Shown piece after piece: positions 36,403-45,391 of a stretch of DNA of 64,000 nt. The DNA is from Sediminibacillus terrae. GTDB lineage: Bacteria > Bacillota > Bacilli > Bacillales > Amphibacillaceae. Below the pieces are notes generated by a model. It saw only the letters and a program-made list of their open reading frames with translations. It was not told the DNA's origin and did not search any database. Numbering within the stretch: position 1 is the first letter of the stretch; every line of letters starts with the position of its first letter. Location of the stretch: NCBI RefSeq assembly GCF_009602435.1, contig NZ_VZDQ01000024.1, positions 1-64,000 on the forward strand, read 5' to 3'. A program made the translations under genes and the position numbers.

Positions 36403-37350
36403 TTGATTGTCAAAAAAAGAGCAGTTCCACGCAAACTGCAAGTGCTGGAAGCATTGATTCGCCGTTTACCTGCAAGTCACTCCAAATTTCCCTCTATAAA
36501 AGAAGATTACGCCAGAAGACTCACCGGTTATCATGGTGAAAAGCAGATCGATTTCCATCTAACTTCTCTCCCTCCAGATTCCTTTTCCATCTTTCATGAT
36601 TTACGCCTCCCTTACAAACAACATTTTTTTCAAATGGACTCTCTACTGCTGTCGAAAAAGTTTGCTGTTATTCTGGAAATAAAAAATGTGACGGGCACTT
36701 TGCTGTTTGATCAAACTTTCAATCAATTAATCCGGACTGCAGACGGGAAAGAGGAAGGTTTTCAATCGCCTCTTGTACAAGTTGAGAGTCAGAGAAGGAA
36801 GCTATTGGAATACTTTCAACAGAACAAACTTCCACTATTGCCCATCGAATCATTTATCGTGGTCAGCAACCCCAGGACAATTATAAAGGCAAGCGGCAAC
36901 ATTGAAGATATCTCGCGAAAAGTAATTCACTCCGAGTATTTAACAGAGAAGTTGAATGAAGTAAAAAGTCACTATGCAAAATCTCCCTCTTATTCTTTAG
37001 AAAAGATGCGAATTTCCCTTCTTGATTCCCATATCGAAGAACAAGTCAACGCCTATACATTTAAAGGAATCAGAAAATCGGAAATCCGGGCAGGGGTCCA
37101 ATGCCCTGATTGTAAAACCTTTGATATGGAAAGAGTTCATAGCAAATGGATATGCTCTTACTGTAAAAGTGAATCAAGAGATGCACATTTACAAGCAATC
37201 GCAGACTATATGCTTCTATTTACCCCCTTCATTACAAATCATGCGTGTCAACAGTTTCTTCATATTGATCGACATACGGCTAAGCGACTCCTAAGTAAAA
37301 ATTTCTCAGCAAAAGGATATTCAAATCAGAGAAAATATTATAATAAATAA
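36403..37350 (+). CDS. NERD-domain protein with C-terminal zinc ribbon
   Basis: 315 residues. A TTG at 36403 starts the gene, with AAGGAAGGTGG upstream. Residues about 40-165 match the nuclease-related NERD domain (GYHGEKQIDFHL, HFFQMDSLLLSKKFAVILEIKNVTG with the PD-D/ExK-like D...E.K triad). Near 228-250 a Cys4 zinc ribbon is visible (CPDC...WICSYC), followed by a helical tail. NERD proteins are probably DNA-processing enzymes of unknown duty. It lies between the xylanase terminator and a long tandem-repeat array, with no operon partner. Confidence 0.82.
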   Translation: MIVKKRAVPRKLQVLEALIRRLPASHSKFPSIKEDYARRLTGYHGEKQIDFHLTSLPPDSFSIFHDLRLPYKQHFFQMDSLLLSKKFAVILEIKNVTGTLLFDQTFNQLIRTADGKEEGFQSPLVQVESQRRKLLEYFQQNKLPLLPIESFIVVSNPRTIIKASGNIEDISRKVIHSEYLTEKLNEVKSHYAKSPSYSLEKMRISLLDSHIEEQVNAYTFKGIRKSEIRAGVQCPDCKTFDMERVHSKWICSYCKSESRDAHLQAIADYMLLFTPFITNHACQQFLHIDRHTAKRLLSKNFSAKGYSNQRKYYNK

Positions 37351-37378
37351 TTGTTCTATTCATTATATTATATGGAGG

Positions 37379-37846
37379 TGATCTTCTTCCCGTGGGAATT
37401 GTTCTTCTTTCCGGGGAAGTCGCTCCTCTTTTGAGCCTAGTTGATCTTCTTCGTCCAGGTTGATCTTCTTTTTCTGGTTTTCGCTCTTCTTCCCGGGGGA
37501 GTCGCTCTTCTTTTGAGCCTAGTTGATCTTCTTTTTCCGGGATGATTTTCTTTTCCTGGAATTCGCTCTTCTTCCCGTGGAAGTCGCTCCTCTTTTGAGT
37601 CTAGTTGATCTTCTTCGTCCAGGTTGATCTTCTTTTTCTGGTTTTCGCTCCTCTTTTCGGAAGAGTCGCTCCTCTTTTGAGCCTAGTTAATCTTCTTCGT
37701 CCAGGTTGATCTTCTTTTTCTGGTTTTCGCTCCTCTTTCCGTGGGAGTCGCTCCTCTTTTTACTTTAGTTGATCTTCTTTTTCCGGTTTTCGCTCTTCTT
37801 TCCAGGGAAGTCGCTCTTCTTTTCTTACTACTCGCTCTACTACAGG
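37379..37846. repeat. Long tandem-repeat array, about 23 units of 19-22 bases
   Basis: Units start TGATCTTCTT, TCGCTCCTCTT or TCGCTCTTCTT and run head-to-tail. They recur in a fixed order of four (TTTGAGCCTAGT end, CGTCCAGGT end, TTTCTGGTTT end, CCCGGGGGAG-like end), so the true period is about 82 bases, repeated five to six times. The period is not a multiple of three and no frame is kept, so it is not coding. There are no unique spacers, so it is not a CRISPR array. A shorter array of the same kind is at 26507. Confidence 0.85.
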
Positions 37847-37858
37847 AACTACAACAAC

Positions 37859-37885
37859 AGAAAAACCCCCGACTACGTCGGGGGT
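37859..37885 (-). terminator. Minus-strand terminator of the sugar-acid operon
   Basis: ACCCCCGAC (37865-37873) pairs with GTCGGGGGT (37877-37885); read on the minus strand it is followed by a run of T. It lies 16 nt after the PdxA2-like stop. Confidence 0.88.
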
Positions 37886-37900
37886 TCTCTCATTATCTAT

Positions 37901-38902
37901 TTATTTCTCCGGTGCCAGTTCTATTGCCTGACGCAATGCTTCCAGTAAACTTTGGTCATCGGCGATACCGGTGCCGGCGATGTCGAAGGCGGTGCCGTGG
38001 TCGACGCTTGTGCGGATGATCGGCAGGCCGACTGTGATATTGACGCCAGCTTCCAGGCCGAGCACTTTGATCGGTCCGTGGCCTTGGTCATGATACATGG
38101 CGACCACAATGTCGAAGTCACCGCGTTGGGCGCGGAAGAACAACGTGTCCGCAGGAAGGGGGCCTTCTACGTTGATTCCTTCTCCTGTAGCACGTTCGAT
38201 GGCCGGAATGATTTTTTCTTCCTCTTCACCATAACCGAACAAGCCGTTTTCACCTGCATGCGGATTGATACCACAAACGGCGATTTTCGGCTGTTTGATG
38301 CCGGAATTGCTTAACGTTTCATGAGCAAGACGGATAACGTGATAAACGCGTTCCGGTTCGATCATGTTGATGGCGTCAATCAGTCCGACGTGCGTCGTTA
38401 CATGAATTACTTTCAACTTCGGTGATGAGAGCATCATCGAGAAATCTTTCGTGCCGGTTAATTCGGCCAAAATTTCTGTGTGGCCCGGATATACATGGCC
38501 GCCCTTGTGCAGTGCTTCTTTGTTTAAAGGCGCGGTACAAATGGCATCAATCCGGCCAGCATTGGCAAGTTCGATCGCCGTTCTCAGATATTCGAACGCT
38601 GCATGCCCTGCTTCCGGAGAAACTTGGCCAAACGGCAAGTCTACCGGTAATATATCAAGATCATAACAGGCGATTTCACCGAAAGTGGTGTCTTCAAAAT
38701 TTTCTGCTTCATTCACTCGTTTAATGGTGATTTCGGTATCGAGCACTTTTGCTGCCCGTTCCAGCATTTTGGCATCCCCGATGACAAATGGATGGGCATT
38801 TTCGTATACTTCTTGTTTTTGTAAACTTTTCACGATAATCTCTGGGCCGACACCTGCGGCATCACCCATAGTTATACCGACGATTGGCTTCTTGCTCATC
38901 AT
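37901..38902 (-). CDS. pdxA2: PdxA2-like four-carbon acid phosphate dehydrogenase
   Basis: 333 residues. The family signature is clear: VGITMGDAAGVGPEIIVKSL, TAPLNKEALHKGGHVYPGHTE, HDQGHGPIKVLGLEAG, RTSVDHGTAFDIAGTG, with metal-binding His and Asp residues. In biosynthesis PdxA makes the B6 precursor, but paired with a DUF1537 kinase and a sugar-acid permease the enzyme usually oxidises D-threonate or D-erythronate 4-phosphate (PdxA2). ATGATG at 38902 is preceded by GAAAGGAG; the gene overlaps the kinase gene by 41 nt, so translation is coupled. Last gene of the operon. Which of the two acids is used cannot be told. Confidence 0.86.
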   Translation of the reverse strand: MMSKKPIVGITMGDAAGVGPEIIVKSLQKQEVYENAHPFVIGDAKMLERAAKVLDTEITIKRVNEAENFEDTTFGEIACYDLDILPVDLPFGQVSPEAGHAAFEYLRTAIELANAGRIDAICTAPLNKEALHKGGHVYPGHTEILAELTGTKDFSMMLSSPKLKVIHVTTHVGLIDAINMIEPERVYHVIRLAHETLSNSGIKQPKIAVCGINPHAGENGLFGYGEEEEKIIPAIERATGEGINVEGPLPADTLFFRAQRGDFDIVVAMYHDQGHGPIKVLGLEAGVNITVGLPIIRTSVDHGTAFDIAGTGIADDQSLLEALRQAIELAPEK

Positions 38903-40193
38903 GTAAGACTCCTTTCAATTCCTGCATCGCTCGGTAAATCGATTCTGTTTGTCCGAACGCTCCTGCTTTTGTGACTGCTGTAATTTCACGGCTGGTTCCA
39001 ATCAGCGTGCCGACAGGAATTCCCGCCTCTATTTGTTTGATCAATCGGAAGCCTACAGCCCCTAAGTGGCGGGCGGTTTCTTTGGCGGTATCACCGCCTG
39101 TCAGAATAAAGCCTGTCAACTTTGAATGCTGTTCGGCGACAGTTGAAACAACCTGGCCGATGGCTTCCGAAATACGTTCTCCGATTTGGTTTTTACTAAG
39201 TTCCAGTTCTTTTCCCAGTTGCTTCACCTGTTCACGGATTTGCTGGTTGGATGGAACATAAAGCACAATGTCCTTCCCCTGTTTTAACGCGGCTTCGCTC
39301 ATCTGCACATAGTGTACCGCATGTTGCTGCCAATTACCGGAAAAGATTTGCATGGTGTCGATTTCCACAGGTACGACGTTTTCCTGCTCCTTGGCATAGT
39401 GGACCTGCTGCTGCGTTACTTCCGACAAGCTGCCGCAGACTGTCATCACCTGCTCAGAATGCGGGACCACACTTGGCGCGGATTGATCACCTAGCTTAAG
39501 AACCAACGGAAGCACCTCTGCCAAACCGGCTGAACCTGCCCAGACAAGGTTGTCAGCCAACAATACCATCCGCTCCACGATGGCTTGCAGGTCGGCTTGT
39601 GTTTCGGCGTCACACACAATATATTGCACGTTTTGTTCCTTGAATTGTTTTATTTTTTCGACCCAGGAAACAAAGCTTTTACGTAATTCATCGGCTTTTA
39701 GCAATCCGACAGGCGCTCCGATTTCCTCTTCAATGATTGCCGGGATATATGACTCGGTGACGGGATGCTTGGGATCCTGTGCAATTTCCGTCTCGGAAAT
39801 CTTCACACCTTTCACATAGTGATGACCGTCCACGGTCGTTCTGCCGTAAGGGGGAAAAGCCGGAGCTACAATGACAAACTCCGGTTGAAACACTTCCCGT
39901 ACAGCTTCCAGTTCTGTTCCAATATGGCCGCGTAACGTAGAATCCATTTTTTTATAAATATGCTGATAGCCTGAATTTTTCAAGTAACTTGCTGCTTTTT
40001 TTGTTACATCATAGGCATCTTCCCTGCTTAATGCCCGGGAATTGGTGTCGATGACAATGCCTTTATCTACCTTTTCCTGATGGGTTGGGATATCAAACAA
40101 CACAGACGTGTCGATACCTTTTTCTGTCAGCTGAACACCGCTGTCATTAGCGCCGGTTAAATCGTCTGCGATTATCCCGATTACTTGTGCCAT
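38862..40193 (-). CDS. dtnK: DUF1537 four-carbon acid sugar kinase
   Basis: 443 residues, Sbd_N and NBD_C domains of the DUF1537 family: VIGIIADDLTGANDSGVQ at the start, YKKMDSTLRGHIGTE, then the nucleotide-binding part with FILTGGDTAKETARHLG and GIPVGTLIG. Members phosphorylate D-threonate, D-erythronate or related acids. GGGGGATTAGT precedes the ATG; the permease gene ends 15 nt upstream. The order permease-kinase-PdxA2 is a complete uptake and first-step pathway: import, phosphorylate at C4, oxidise to dihydroxyacetone phosphate and CO2. Gene name is by analogy; denK is the alternative. Confidence 0.86.
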   Translation of the reverse strand: MAQVIGIIADDLTGANDSGVQLTEKGIDTSVLFDIPTHQEKVDKGIVIDTNSRALSREDAYDVTKKAASYLKNSGYQHIYKKMDSTLRGHIGTELEAVREVFQPEFVIVAPAFPPYGRTTVDGHHYVKGVKISETEIAQDPKHPVTESYIPAIIEEEIGAPVGLLKADELRKSFVSWVEKIKQFKEQNVQYIVCDAETQADLQAIVERMVLLADNLVWAGSAGLAEVLPLVLKLGDQSAPSVVPHSEQVMTVCGSLSEVTQQQVHYAKEQENVVPVEIDTMQIFSGNWQQHAVHYVQMSEAALKQGKDIVLYVPSNQQIREQVKQLGKELELSKNQIGERISEAIGQVVSTVAEQHSKLTGFILTGGDTAKETARHLGAVGFRLIKQIEAGIPVGTLIGTSREITAVTKAGAFGQTESIYRAMQELKGVLHDEQEANRRYNYG

Positions 40194-40208
40194 ACTAATC
40201 CCCCGTTC

Positions 40209-41231
40209 TTAAGATGCAGAGATTGAAGTTGCTTTTCCAGAAGAGGTATCTTTCTCTTCGTAGTCTCCAGGAAGGTTTACTCCCTTTTTCTCCAATCGTT
40301 TTACTAAAAATGCAATATATATCGGTAATAAAATTGCTGTTGTCACGGTCGACGCTGCGACCTGTACTGTCGCAAGATCAGTAACACTGGCGAAGCTGGC
40401 GTTTGCCGCCGCGATGGCTGCTGGTGTCGCCACTGCATTTCCCGCAGTAGAACCTTCTGCAGCTCCGACAATCGGATTCCATTTGAATGCTTTAAACACA
40501 AAGTAAGAAATGGTTCCTGTAAGGAAAACAGTCATCAAGCCAAGCACGATACCTGTCAATCCGCCTTCGATGATTTTACCGAAATCGATTCCCATACCAA
40601 GCGCAAAGGCGAAGAATGGAATAAGCATCGAACTTCCCTTGTCAAGGAAATCACGCATATCCGAATCCAAGTTACCTAAAACCATACCAACCAGAATAGG
40701 CAGCAGAACTGCGATGAAAGATTGCAGCGAGAACATCCCGTCAACGAAGCCCATTGCCCCGAAAATGGACAAAGCGACCATGGTGAAAAACGGTCCATCG
40801 TTTAATGCCAGCAAAGAATATGCCGCACGGTCTGTTTTGTTGCCGTATTGGCCGACGATGGCGATATACAAACCACCGTTACTGTTGGTCATTGCAGCGA
40901 TGATGGCGATCGGTGCCAATCCAAGCCATAGCCCGTTATCTCCTGCCAGTGCGTAGGCAAGCAAACCGAATGCTGCACCGACGACCCATTTTGTCGTCAA
41001 CAGTGTGGCGCCTTTCCCAAGACTGACTCCCACGTTGCGGAAGTTGATTTGTGCACCGGTACATAATAGGAACAAAGCGATCAAGGTACTTGCCCCATCC
41101 ACGAACAGTGCCTGTGTGAAGTTACCGATTCTGAGTAAATCAGGAGCAAAGGTATTCAGGATCGCCGCCAATAGTAACGGAACGACCATCATGCCCCCTG
41201 GAATTCGATCTAACGTTGCTTTAATTTGCAT
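40209..41231 (-). CDS. kdgT: KdgT-family sugar-acid permease
   Basis: 340 residues, about ten membrane segments, KdgT family (2-keto-3-deoxygluconate:H+ symporters): IPGGMMVVPLLLAAILNTF, CTGAQINFRNVG, MTNSNGGLYIAIVGQYG, PIVGAAEGSTAGNAVATPAAI. In this operon the substrate is more likely D-threonate, D-erythronate or a similar four-carbon acid. First gene of the operon; GGGGGAGG lies upstream of the ATG. The leader holds a cre site at 41288 and an ATTGTTT/AAACAAT palindrome (41258-41278) that may be the regulator's site. Confidence 0.85.
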   Translation of the reverse strand: MQIKATLDRIPGGMMVVPLLLAAILNTFAPDLLRIGNFTQALFVDGASTLIALFLLCTGAQINFRNVGVSLGKGATLLTTKWVVGAAFGLLAYALAGDNGLWLGLAPIAIIAAMTNSNGGLYIAIVGQYGNKTDRAAYSLLALNDGPFFTMVALSIFGAMGFVDGMFSLQSFIAVLLPILVGMVLGNLDSDMRDFLDKGSSMLIPFFAFALGMGIDFGKIIEGGLTGIVLGLMTVFLTGTISYFVFKAFKWNPIVGAAEGSTAGNAVATPAAIAAANASFASVTDLATVQVAASTVTTAILLPIYIAFLVKRLEKKGVNLPGDYEEKDTSSGKATSISAS

Positions 41232-41287
41232 TTTTCTTCCTCCCCCATTTTAACATGATTGTTTCAAAATAAAACAATATAATTGCT

Positions 41288-41301
41288 ATAAAGCGTTTTC
41301 A
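41288..41301 (-). promoter_or_regulatory. cre site (CcpA) before sugar-acid operon
   Basis: Reads TGAAAACGCTTTAT on the minus strand, one deviation from the cre consensus, 57 nt upstream of the kdgT-like start, so catabolite repression is likely. Confidence 0.6.
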
Positions 41302-41407
41302 GTTATTATATTAATGCAAACAGTTACAAAAAGCAACACAATTTGTAAAATTTTTGACGAAAAATACAACATTTCTCTTTCGGTCACGTTTTATTTTGCA
41401 ACAAAAT

Positions 41408-41436
41408 GGCGTAAGCTCAGTGATTGAGCTTACGCC
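41408..41436 (-). terminator. Terminator overlapping the end of the regulator gene
   Basis: GGCGTAAGCTCA (41408-41419) and TGAGCTTACGCC (41425-41436) form a perfect 12-bp stem that includes the stop codon of the PrpR_N-type gene. ATTTTGTT follows on the minus strand. Confidence 0.75.
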
Positions 41437-43159
41437 AAAGCGTAGATCGATTGATTCCCAATCTTTTTGCCGCCTTCGATTGATTCATTCCTTCTTCTGC
41501 TAATACCTTTTGCATGATTTGCTGCTCCATATCAGCCAACGTTCCCTGGATGGAAAGGATGGATGTACCTTCTTGAGCAGCGAGTCCAGTCTGCGTCTGC
41601 AGGACAGATGGAATAATGTCCTGTTCGACGTAATATCCGTTTGTACGCATGCTTAGTTCTCGCACGACCAGTCTCAACTGATCCAAATTTCCGGGCCATT
41701 CGTAATTTTGCAATTCCTGGACTGCCTCCTGCTTGATGCTTAATGTTTCACTGCCTTGATTGGCGTGAAACTCGGATAAAAAGTAGTGGACGAAAGCCGA
41801 GATGTCCTGTTTCCTTTCCCGCAATGGAATCAAATGCAATGTAATAGCGGCCAGGTGTTGGAAGAGTTGGTTGTCCAAACGTTCGGCTGCGATTTTCAAG
41901 TCTCCCATCGCAATTACGGATACTCGTTGCTGTTTCCCAAAGAGCAGCTGCAACAACACCCTTTGAACGCCTGTCTGGAGTTTGTCTGTTTGTTTTAGTA
42001 AAACGGTCCCTCGCTTTAATTCTATAATCGATGCTCTGCTTTCCAGTAAATGTAAATCCTCCTCAGTGACCCTGGCACCATCGATTACAATCATCGGAGC
42101 CTCCTGACCAAAACGTTCAAAATGAATGGCCTGTGCAACCGTTTCGCGCCCAGTCCCCTTTTCACCGGCAATCCATATCGCCTCTTCCGCTCCCGCATAA
42201 TTATGTACACACTCTTTTACGTTTTGAGCAAAGGGGCTATTACCGATGATCGGCATGTGAGCCGGATTGCTTTTAATCTGAATCGCTTGTTCGGTCGCTT
42301 GCGATAAAAAGGAAGGACGGAGCAGGATCCCAACGAGCGAATCATCCTTTGTCGGAAAGGTCTGCACAAAATAAGACCGGTTCTTGCCAGCGATTACGGC
42401 GGATTGCTCTGCTTGCTGACCGTTCGTTTTTTGCAACATCTTCAGGACAGATTCTGTCTGCAAAAGATCCTGATCAAGAACCGTTTCGGAATACATGGGA
42501 TTACTGGCCACGACTTCACCGTCTGGTTTGGCCATTGCAAGTGCAGCGGGCAATGATTCAAATGCATTCTTTAAATGGGAGAACTGGGTTTTCACTTTAC
42601 TGAACAGCCTGTGAATCCGTTTCGCTTCATTGAAGGCAGCCAATACCGCTTCCTTTCCGGATGTGATAAGTATCCCCCTTAAGCCGACCTGCTCTGCCGT
42701 CTGGACGGTAACGACATCTCCCATGACTACCGCGTAGCCTGCTTGTTTCAATGCTTCCAGGTGTCCTTTCACTTCTTCGCCGCTCCCGATGGTAATCATT
42801 TTGATGTCATATTCGAGAATATTGCAAATCGTAGCCGCTCCTTGCGAAATGTTAGGAAATCCAACCATTGCCACGCCTGCCTCCATGTCGCGGACCAATG
42901 TGAACACCCGTAGCATGTCATAGCCGGTGACATCGATCTGGATAACCGGTATTGACACAGCTTCTTCGATCAAGGAAGCCGTACCTCCCCGGCTGATTAT
43001 CAGATCATAGCCGTCTTTCTCCGCCTGACGGGCCAATTCCACACCTTCCTCTAAGTTTCCGACTCCGATATCTATGGCAAGTTCCTTTTCTTGTTGTCGA
43101 AGATGCTTGACTGTCTCTGCTAACCCAGAATATGGAGCAATCACCATTGCTTTAATCAT
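41417..43159 (-). CDS. PrpR_N-type regulator with degenerate sigma-54 activator domain
   Basis: 580 residues: PrpR_N receptor domain 1-180 (DLIISRGGTASLIEEAV), PAS-like region about 195-290, AAA-like region about 302-510 and a Fis-type helix-turn-helix 545-580 (QSKAAKRLGINRSTLWRKL). The AAA part keeps a Walker A-like GEKGTGRET (332-340), but the GAFTGA loop is absent and the Walker B Asp-Glu is replaced (VLLKQTDKL). It therefore should not open sigma-54 promoters and probably acts by binding alone with sigma-A. GAGGG precedes the ATG. It lies upstream of the sugar-acid operon on the same strand, separated by its own terminator, and is the best candidate to control it. Confidence 0.8.
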   Translation of the reverse strand: MIKAMVIAPYSGLAETVKHLRQQEKELAIDIGVGNLEEGVELARQAEKDGYDLIISRGGTASLIEEAVSIPVIQIDVTGYDMLRVFTLVRDMEAGVAMVGFPNISQGAATICNILEYDIKMITIGSGEEVKGHLEALKQAGYAVVMGDVVTVQTAEQVGLRGILITSGKEAVLAAFNEAKRIHRLFSKVKTQFSHLKNAFESLPAALAMAKPDGEVVASNPMYSETVLDQDLLQTESVLKMLQKTNGQQAEQSAVIAGKNRSYFVQTFPTKDDSLVGILLRPSFLSQATEQAIQIKSNPAHMPIIGNSPFAQNVKECVHNYAGAEEAIWIAGEKGTGRETVAQAIHFERFGQEAPMIVIDGARVTEEDLHLLESRASIIELKRGTVLLKQTDKLQTGVQRVLLQLLFGKQQRVSVIAMGDLKIAAERLDNQLFQHLAAITLHLIPLRERKQDISAFVHYFLSEFHANQGSETLSIKQEAVQELQNYEWPGNLDQLRLVVRELSMRTNGYYVEQDIIPSVLQTQTGLAAQEGTSILSIQGTLADMEQQIMQKVLAEEGMNQSKAAKRLGINRSTLWRKLNH

Positions 43160-43326
43160 GATTATCCCTCTTTTTCTATTTCTGTTGCAAATTTCAACAA
43201 GTACATTATGTCATAGATTTTCGGGTATGTCATTAATAGGGACAGCCATTCAGGCGTTTAGCAAGTCATAGAATCTGTTTATACTTATGAGTAGAGGAAC
43301 TTTCATATTATTTAAGGAGCCTTTAT

Positions 43327-44277
43327 ATGATTAAAATAGTTGCCGTAACAGAAGAAAACCGAAAATGGACCGACATCGATATAAGAGATGTCGATTTTTC
43401 ACAGTACAAATGGTGGTGGATCGATTTCAGCGAGCCGGACTCCGAAGAAATCAAGCAGTTGGACACCGCTTTGCATTTCCATCCGCTCGCCATTGAAGAC
43501 TGCATTCATAGTCTCCAGCGTCCCAAGCTGGACTACTATGATGATTTCTCTTTTTTCGTCACACATGCCATTCGTGCTGAAAGTCTCGAACAGCGGGAAA
43601 TCGATTTTTTTATCGGAAGCAATTATGTGGTAACCTTCCACCACTGGGATTCTGCCGAGGTTCAGCAGGTATGGGACAGGTTGATGCAGCAAGAGGATCT
43701 GACTGGCTGGGATGAATACCGGGTCTTTTACGAAGTATTGGACAAGGTCGTCGACAACTTTTTTCCGATAGTTTATCACTTGGAGGACCTGATCAATCAA
43801 GTTGAAGAAAATCCGGAGGACAAGCCGATGGATGTACTGCTCGATCAGCTTTTCGATTTAAGGCACGAGCTGTTGCGATTGCGCCACACGATCAATCCAA
43901 TCAGAGATTTATTTTACCGGATGTTAAGCTCCCATCGTTTGGACGGAATCCGGGAACGGAGGGAATACTTCGCCGACATTTATGACCATTTGATGAAGCT
44001 GTCTGAAATGGTTGCATCCAACCGGGAAATCACGAATGACATCCGCGACAACTTTATTTCCGTCAACTCTTATCAGCAAAACAAGGTTATCCAGGTACTG
44101 ACCGTCATCACCTCGATTTTTGCGCCTTTGACCTTCATCGCAGGCATTTATGGAATGAATTTTGTCAACATGCCTGAATTGGAGTGGCAGTATGGCTACC
44201 ATGCCTCCCTCGCCGTCATGTTTATTATTACAGTAAGTATGATTATCTGGTTCAAGAAAAAAGGCTGGTTCGGATAA
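43327..44277 (+). CDS. corA: CorA-family divalent metal transporter
   Basis: 316 residues. The N-terminal cytoplasmic domain is acidic and helical, followed by two membrane segments at the C-terminus with the diagnostic YGMNF between them. It forms a pentameric Mg2+ (or Co2+/Ni2+) channel. AAGGAG is upstream of the ATG. Monocistronic and divergent from the PrpR_N-type regulator. No M-box-like leader is seen in the 167-base upstream gap. Confidence 0.9.
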   Translation: MIKIVAVTEENRKWTDIDIRDVDFSQYKWWWIDFSEPDSEEIKQLDTALHFHPLAIEDCIHSLQRPKLDYYDDFSFFVTHAIRAESLEQREIDFFIGSNYVVTFHHWDSAEVQQVWDRLMQQEDLTGWDEYRVFYEVLDKVVDNFFPIVYHLEDLINQVEENPEDKPMDVLLDQLFDLRHELLRLRHTINPIRDLFYRMLSSHRLDGIRERREYFADIYDHLMKLSEMVASNREITNDIRDNFISVNSYQQNKVIQVLTVITSIFAPLTFIAGIYGMNFVNMPELEWQYGYHASLAVMFIITVSMIIWFKKKGWFG

Positions 44278-44291
44278 AGCATAGCATCGGA

Positions 44292-44340
44292 GGGGGGGAC
44301 AGTCCCCATAATGAAGACGCATAGAGAGGGACTGTCCCCT
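44292..44340. repeat. GGGACAGTCCC-type inverted repeat pair
   Basis: GGGGGGGACAGTCCCC (44292-44307) and GAGGGACTGTCCCCT (44326-44340) are inverted copies downstream of corA. Same family as the elements at 26142, 44483 and 45975. Confidence 0.65.
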
Positions 44341-44482
44341 CGGATTCATGGTTTCCCGACAAGCTTCTAAATAGGGACGGATTTTGCATCCCTGAAGGTT
44401 GATATCCAAAGGATTTGTATGTTTCGAAACGAAAATGGAGGCTTAAGAGGGTCAGTCCCTCCTAAGCCTTCCAAAAATCCAA

Positions 44483-44533
44483 AACGCCAAAAAGGGACTG
44501 TCCCCATAAATGGGACAGTCCCTTTTTGGCGTT
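44483..44533 (-). terminator. Perfect 22-bp inverted repeat, terminator of STAS gene
   Basis: Positions 44483-44504 and 44512-44533 are exact reverse complements with a 7-base loop. The outer half is AACGCCAAAAA / TTTTTGGCGTT and the inner half is GGGACTGTCCC / GGGACAGTCCC. It starts 6 nt after the STAS gene stop; the A/T run supports termination in both directions. Confidence 0.8.
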
Positions 44534-44539
44534 GATGTT

Positions 44540-45391
44540 TTAGTTTTCAGGAGATGTCACTTGTTTGAACCCTAATTCGGCTAACGCTTGTTGCAATGTC
44601 GCCCTTGTTGTCACCCCTTTGTAGTCAAGGCCGAGATTGCCGATTGTCTGCGCAACCTCTGGACGAATGCCGGTAATGATCGCCTTGATGCCAATCAAAC
44701 TGAGCGCTTTTAAAATTTGAAAGATTTGATCGGATACCATGGTATCGATCATCGGGACACCCGATATATCCAATATGACAAAGTCAAGTTCGAGATCCGT
44801 CCCTTCCTTTAACACAATCTCTGTTATAAGCTGTGCACGATGGGTATCGATTTCTCCGACAATTGGCACGGCAGCGATTCCTGGGGCGACTGGAACCACT
44901 GGAACAGACAACTCTTCCAAGGCACTATAGGCAACCTTCATAAGACGGTCGTTATGTTCCTCGTAAACATTTCCAATCACCGCACTCACTTTGTCCAGCA
45001 ATGGATCAATGATCTTGGATACATCCAACATGGTAATCGGTGCAAACTGCCGACTTTCCAACTCCCTGGTGACCGCATCCCATATCACCCTTCGGTAAAA
45101 GGAAACTGCCCGTAAAGCATCACTCAATTTCACATTGTAGCGAATCGTAAAATCAGAAACGCGCCTGGCCCAATCTTCCACTGAAGGCAACATGGTTTCG
45201 GATTCCTTATATAAGGATTCGCCCAAATACTTAATCAGCTCTGCCCGGAATTCCGTACGATCCTCGATAGGCATTCCCGAATTTACTAGACTGTTCGTAT
45301 AATCATCATCCATAGCCCTTTCAAGTTTTTCCGCCAACTCTTGATGCATATTGACTACTTTATTCCCAATATACTCCAATTCGTGTTTCAA
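44540..45391 (-). CDS. RsbR-like STAS-domain stressosome protein
   Basis: 283 residues. The N-terminal half is helical, of RsbR co-antagonist type; the C-terminal part (about 165-275) is a STAS domain with PIVGEIDTHRAQLI and DFVILDISGVPMIDTMVSDQ, where the Thr is the likely phosphorylation site of RsbT-type kinases. RsbR paralogues build stressosomes that gate the sigma-B response. A TTG start at 45391 has AAGGTGG 7 nt upstream. No rsbS, rsbT or sigB gene is next to it, so it probably joins a complex encoded elsewhere. Confidence 0.84.
   Translation of the reverse strand: MKHELEYIGNKVVNMHQELAEKLERAMDDDYTNSLVNSGMPIEDRTEFRAELIKYLGESLYKESETMLPSVEDWARRVSDFTIRYNVKLSDALRAVSFYRRVIWDAVTRELESRQFAPITMLDVSKIIDPLLDKVSAVIGNVYEEHNDRLMKVAYSALEELSVPVVPVAPGIAAVPIVGEIDTHRAQLITEIVLKEGTDLELDFVILDISGVPMIDTMVSDQIFQILKALSLIGIKAIITGIRPEVAQTIGNLGLDYKGVTTRATLQQALAELGFKQVTSPEN

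Noticed and set aside
37379-37846. CRISPR array
   Set aside because: Units are contiguous and vary among themselves; there are no unique spacers of constant length and no cas genes nearby.
40510-40956. A 148-residue plus-strand frame
   Set aside because: Antisense to the kdgT-like gene, has no ribosome site, and its composition mirrors the membrane protein on the other strand.
41232-41416. Sigma-54 (-24/-12) promoter before the kdgT-like gene
   Set aside because: Looked for because of the PrpR_N-type regulator; no GG-N10-GC pattern with proper flanks was found, while a cre site and A/T-rich sigma-A-like sequence are present.
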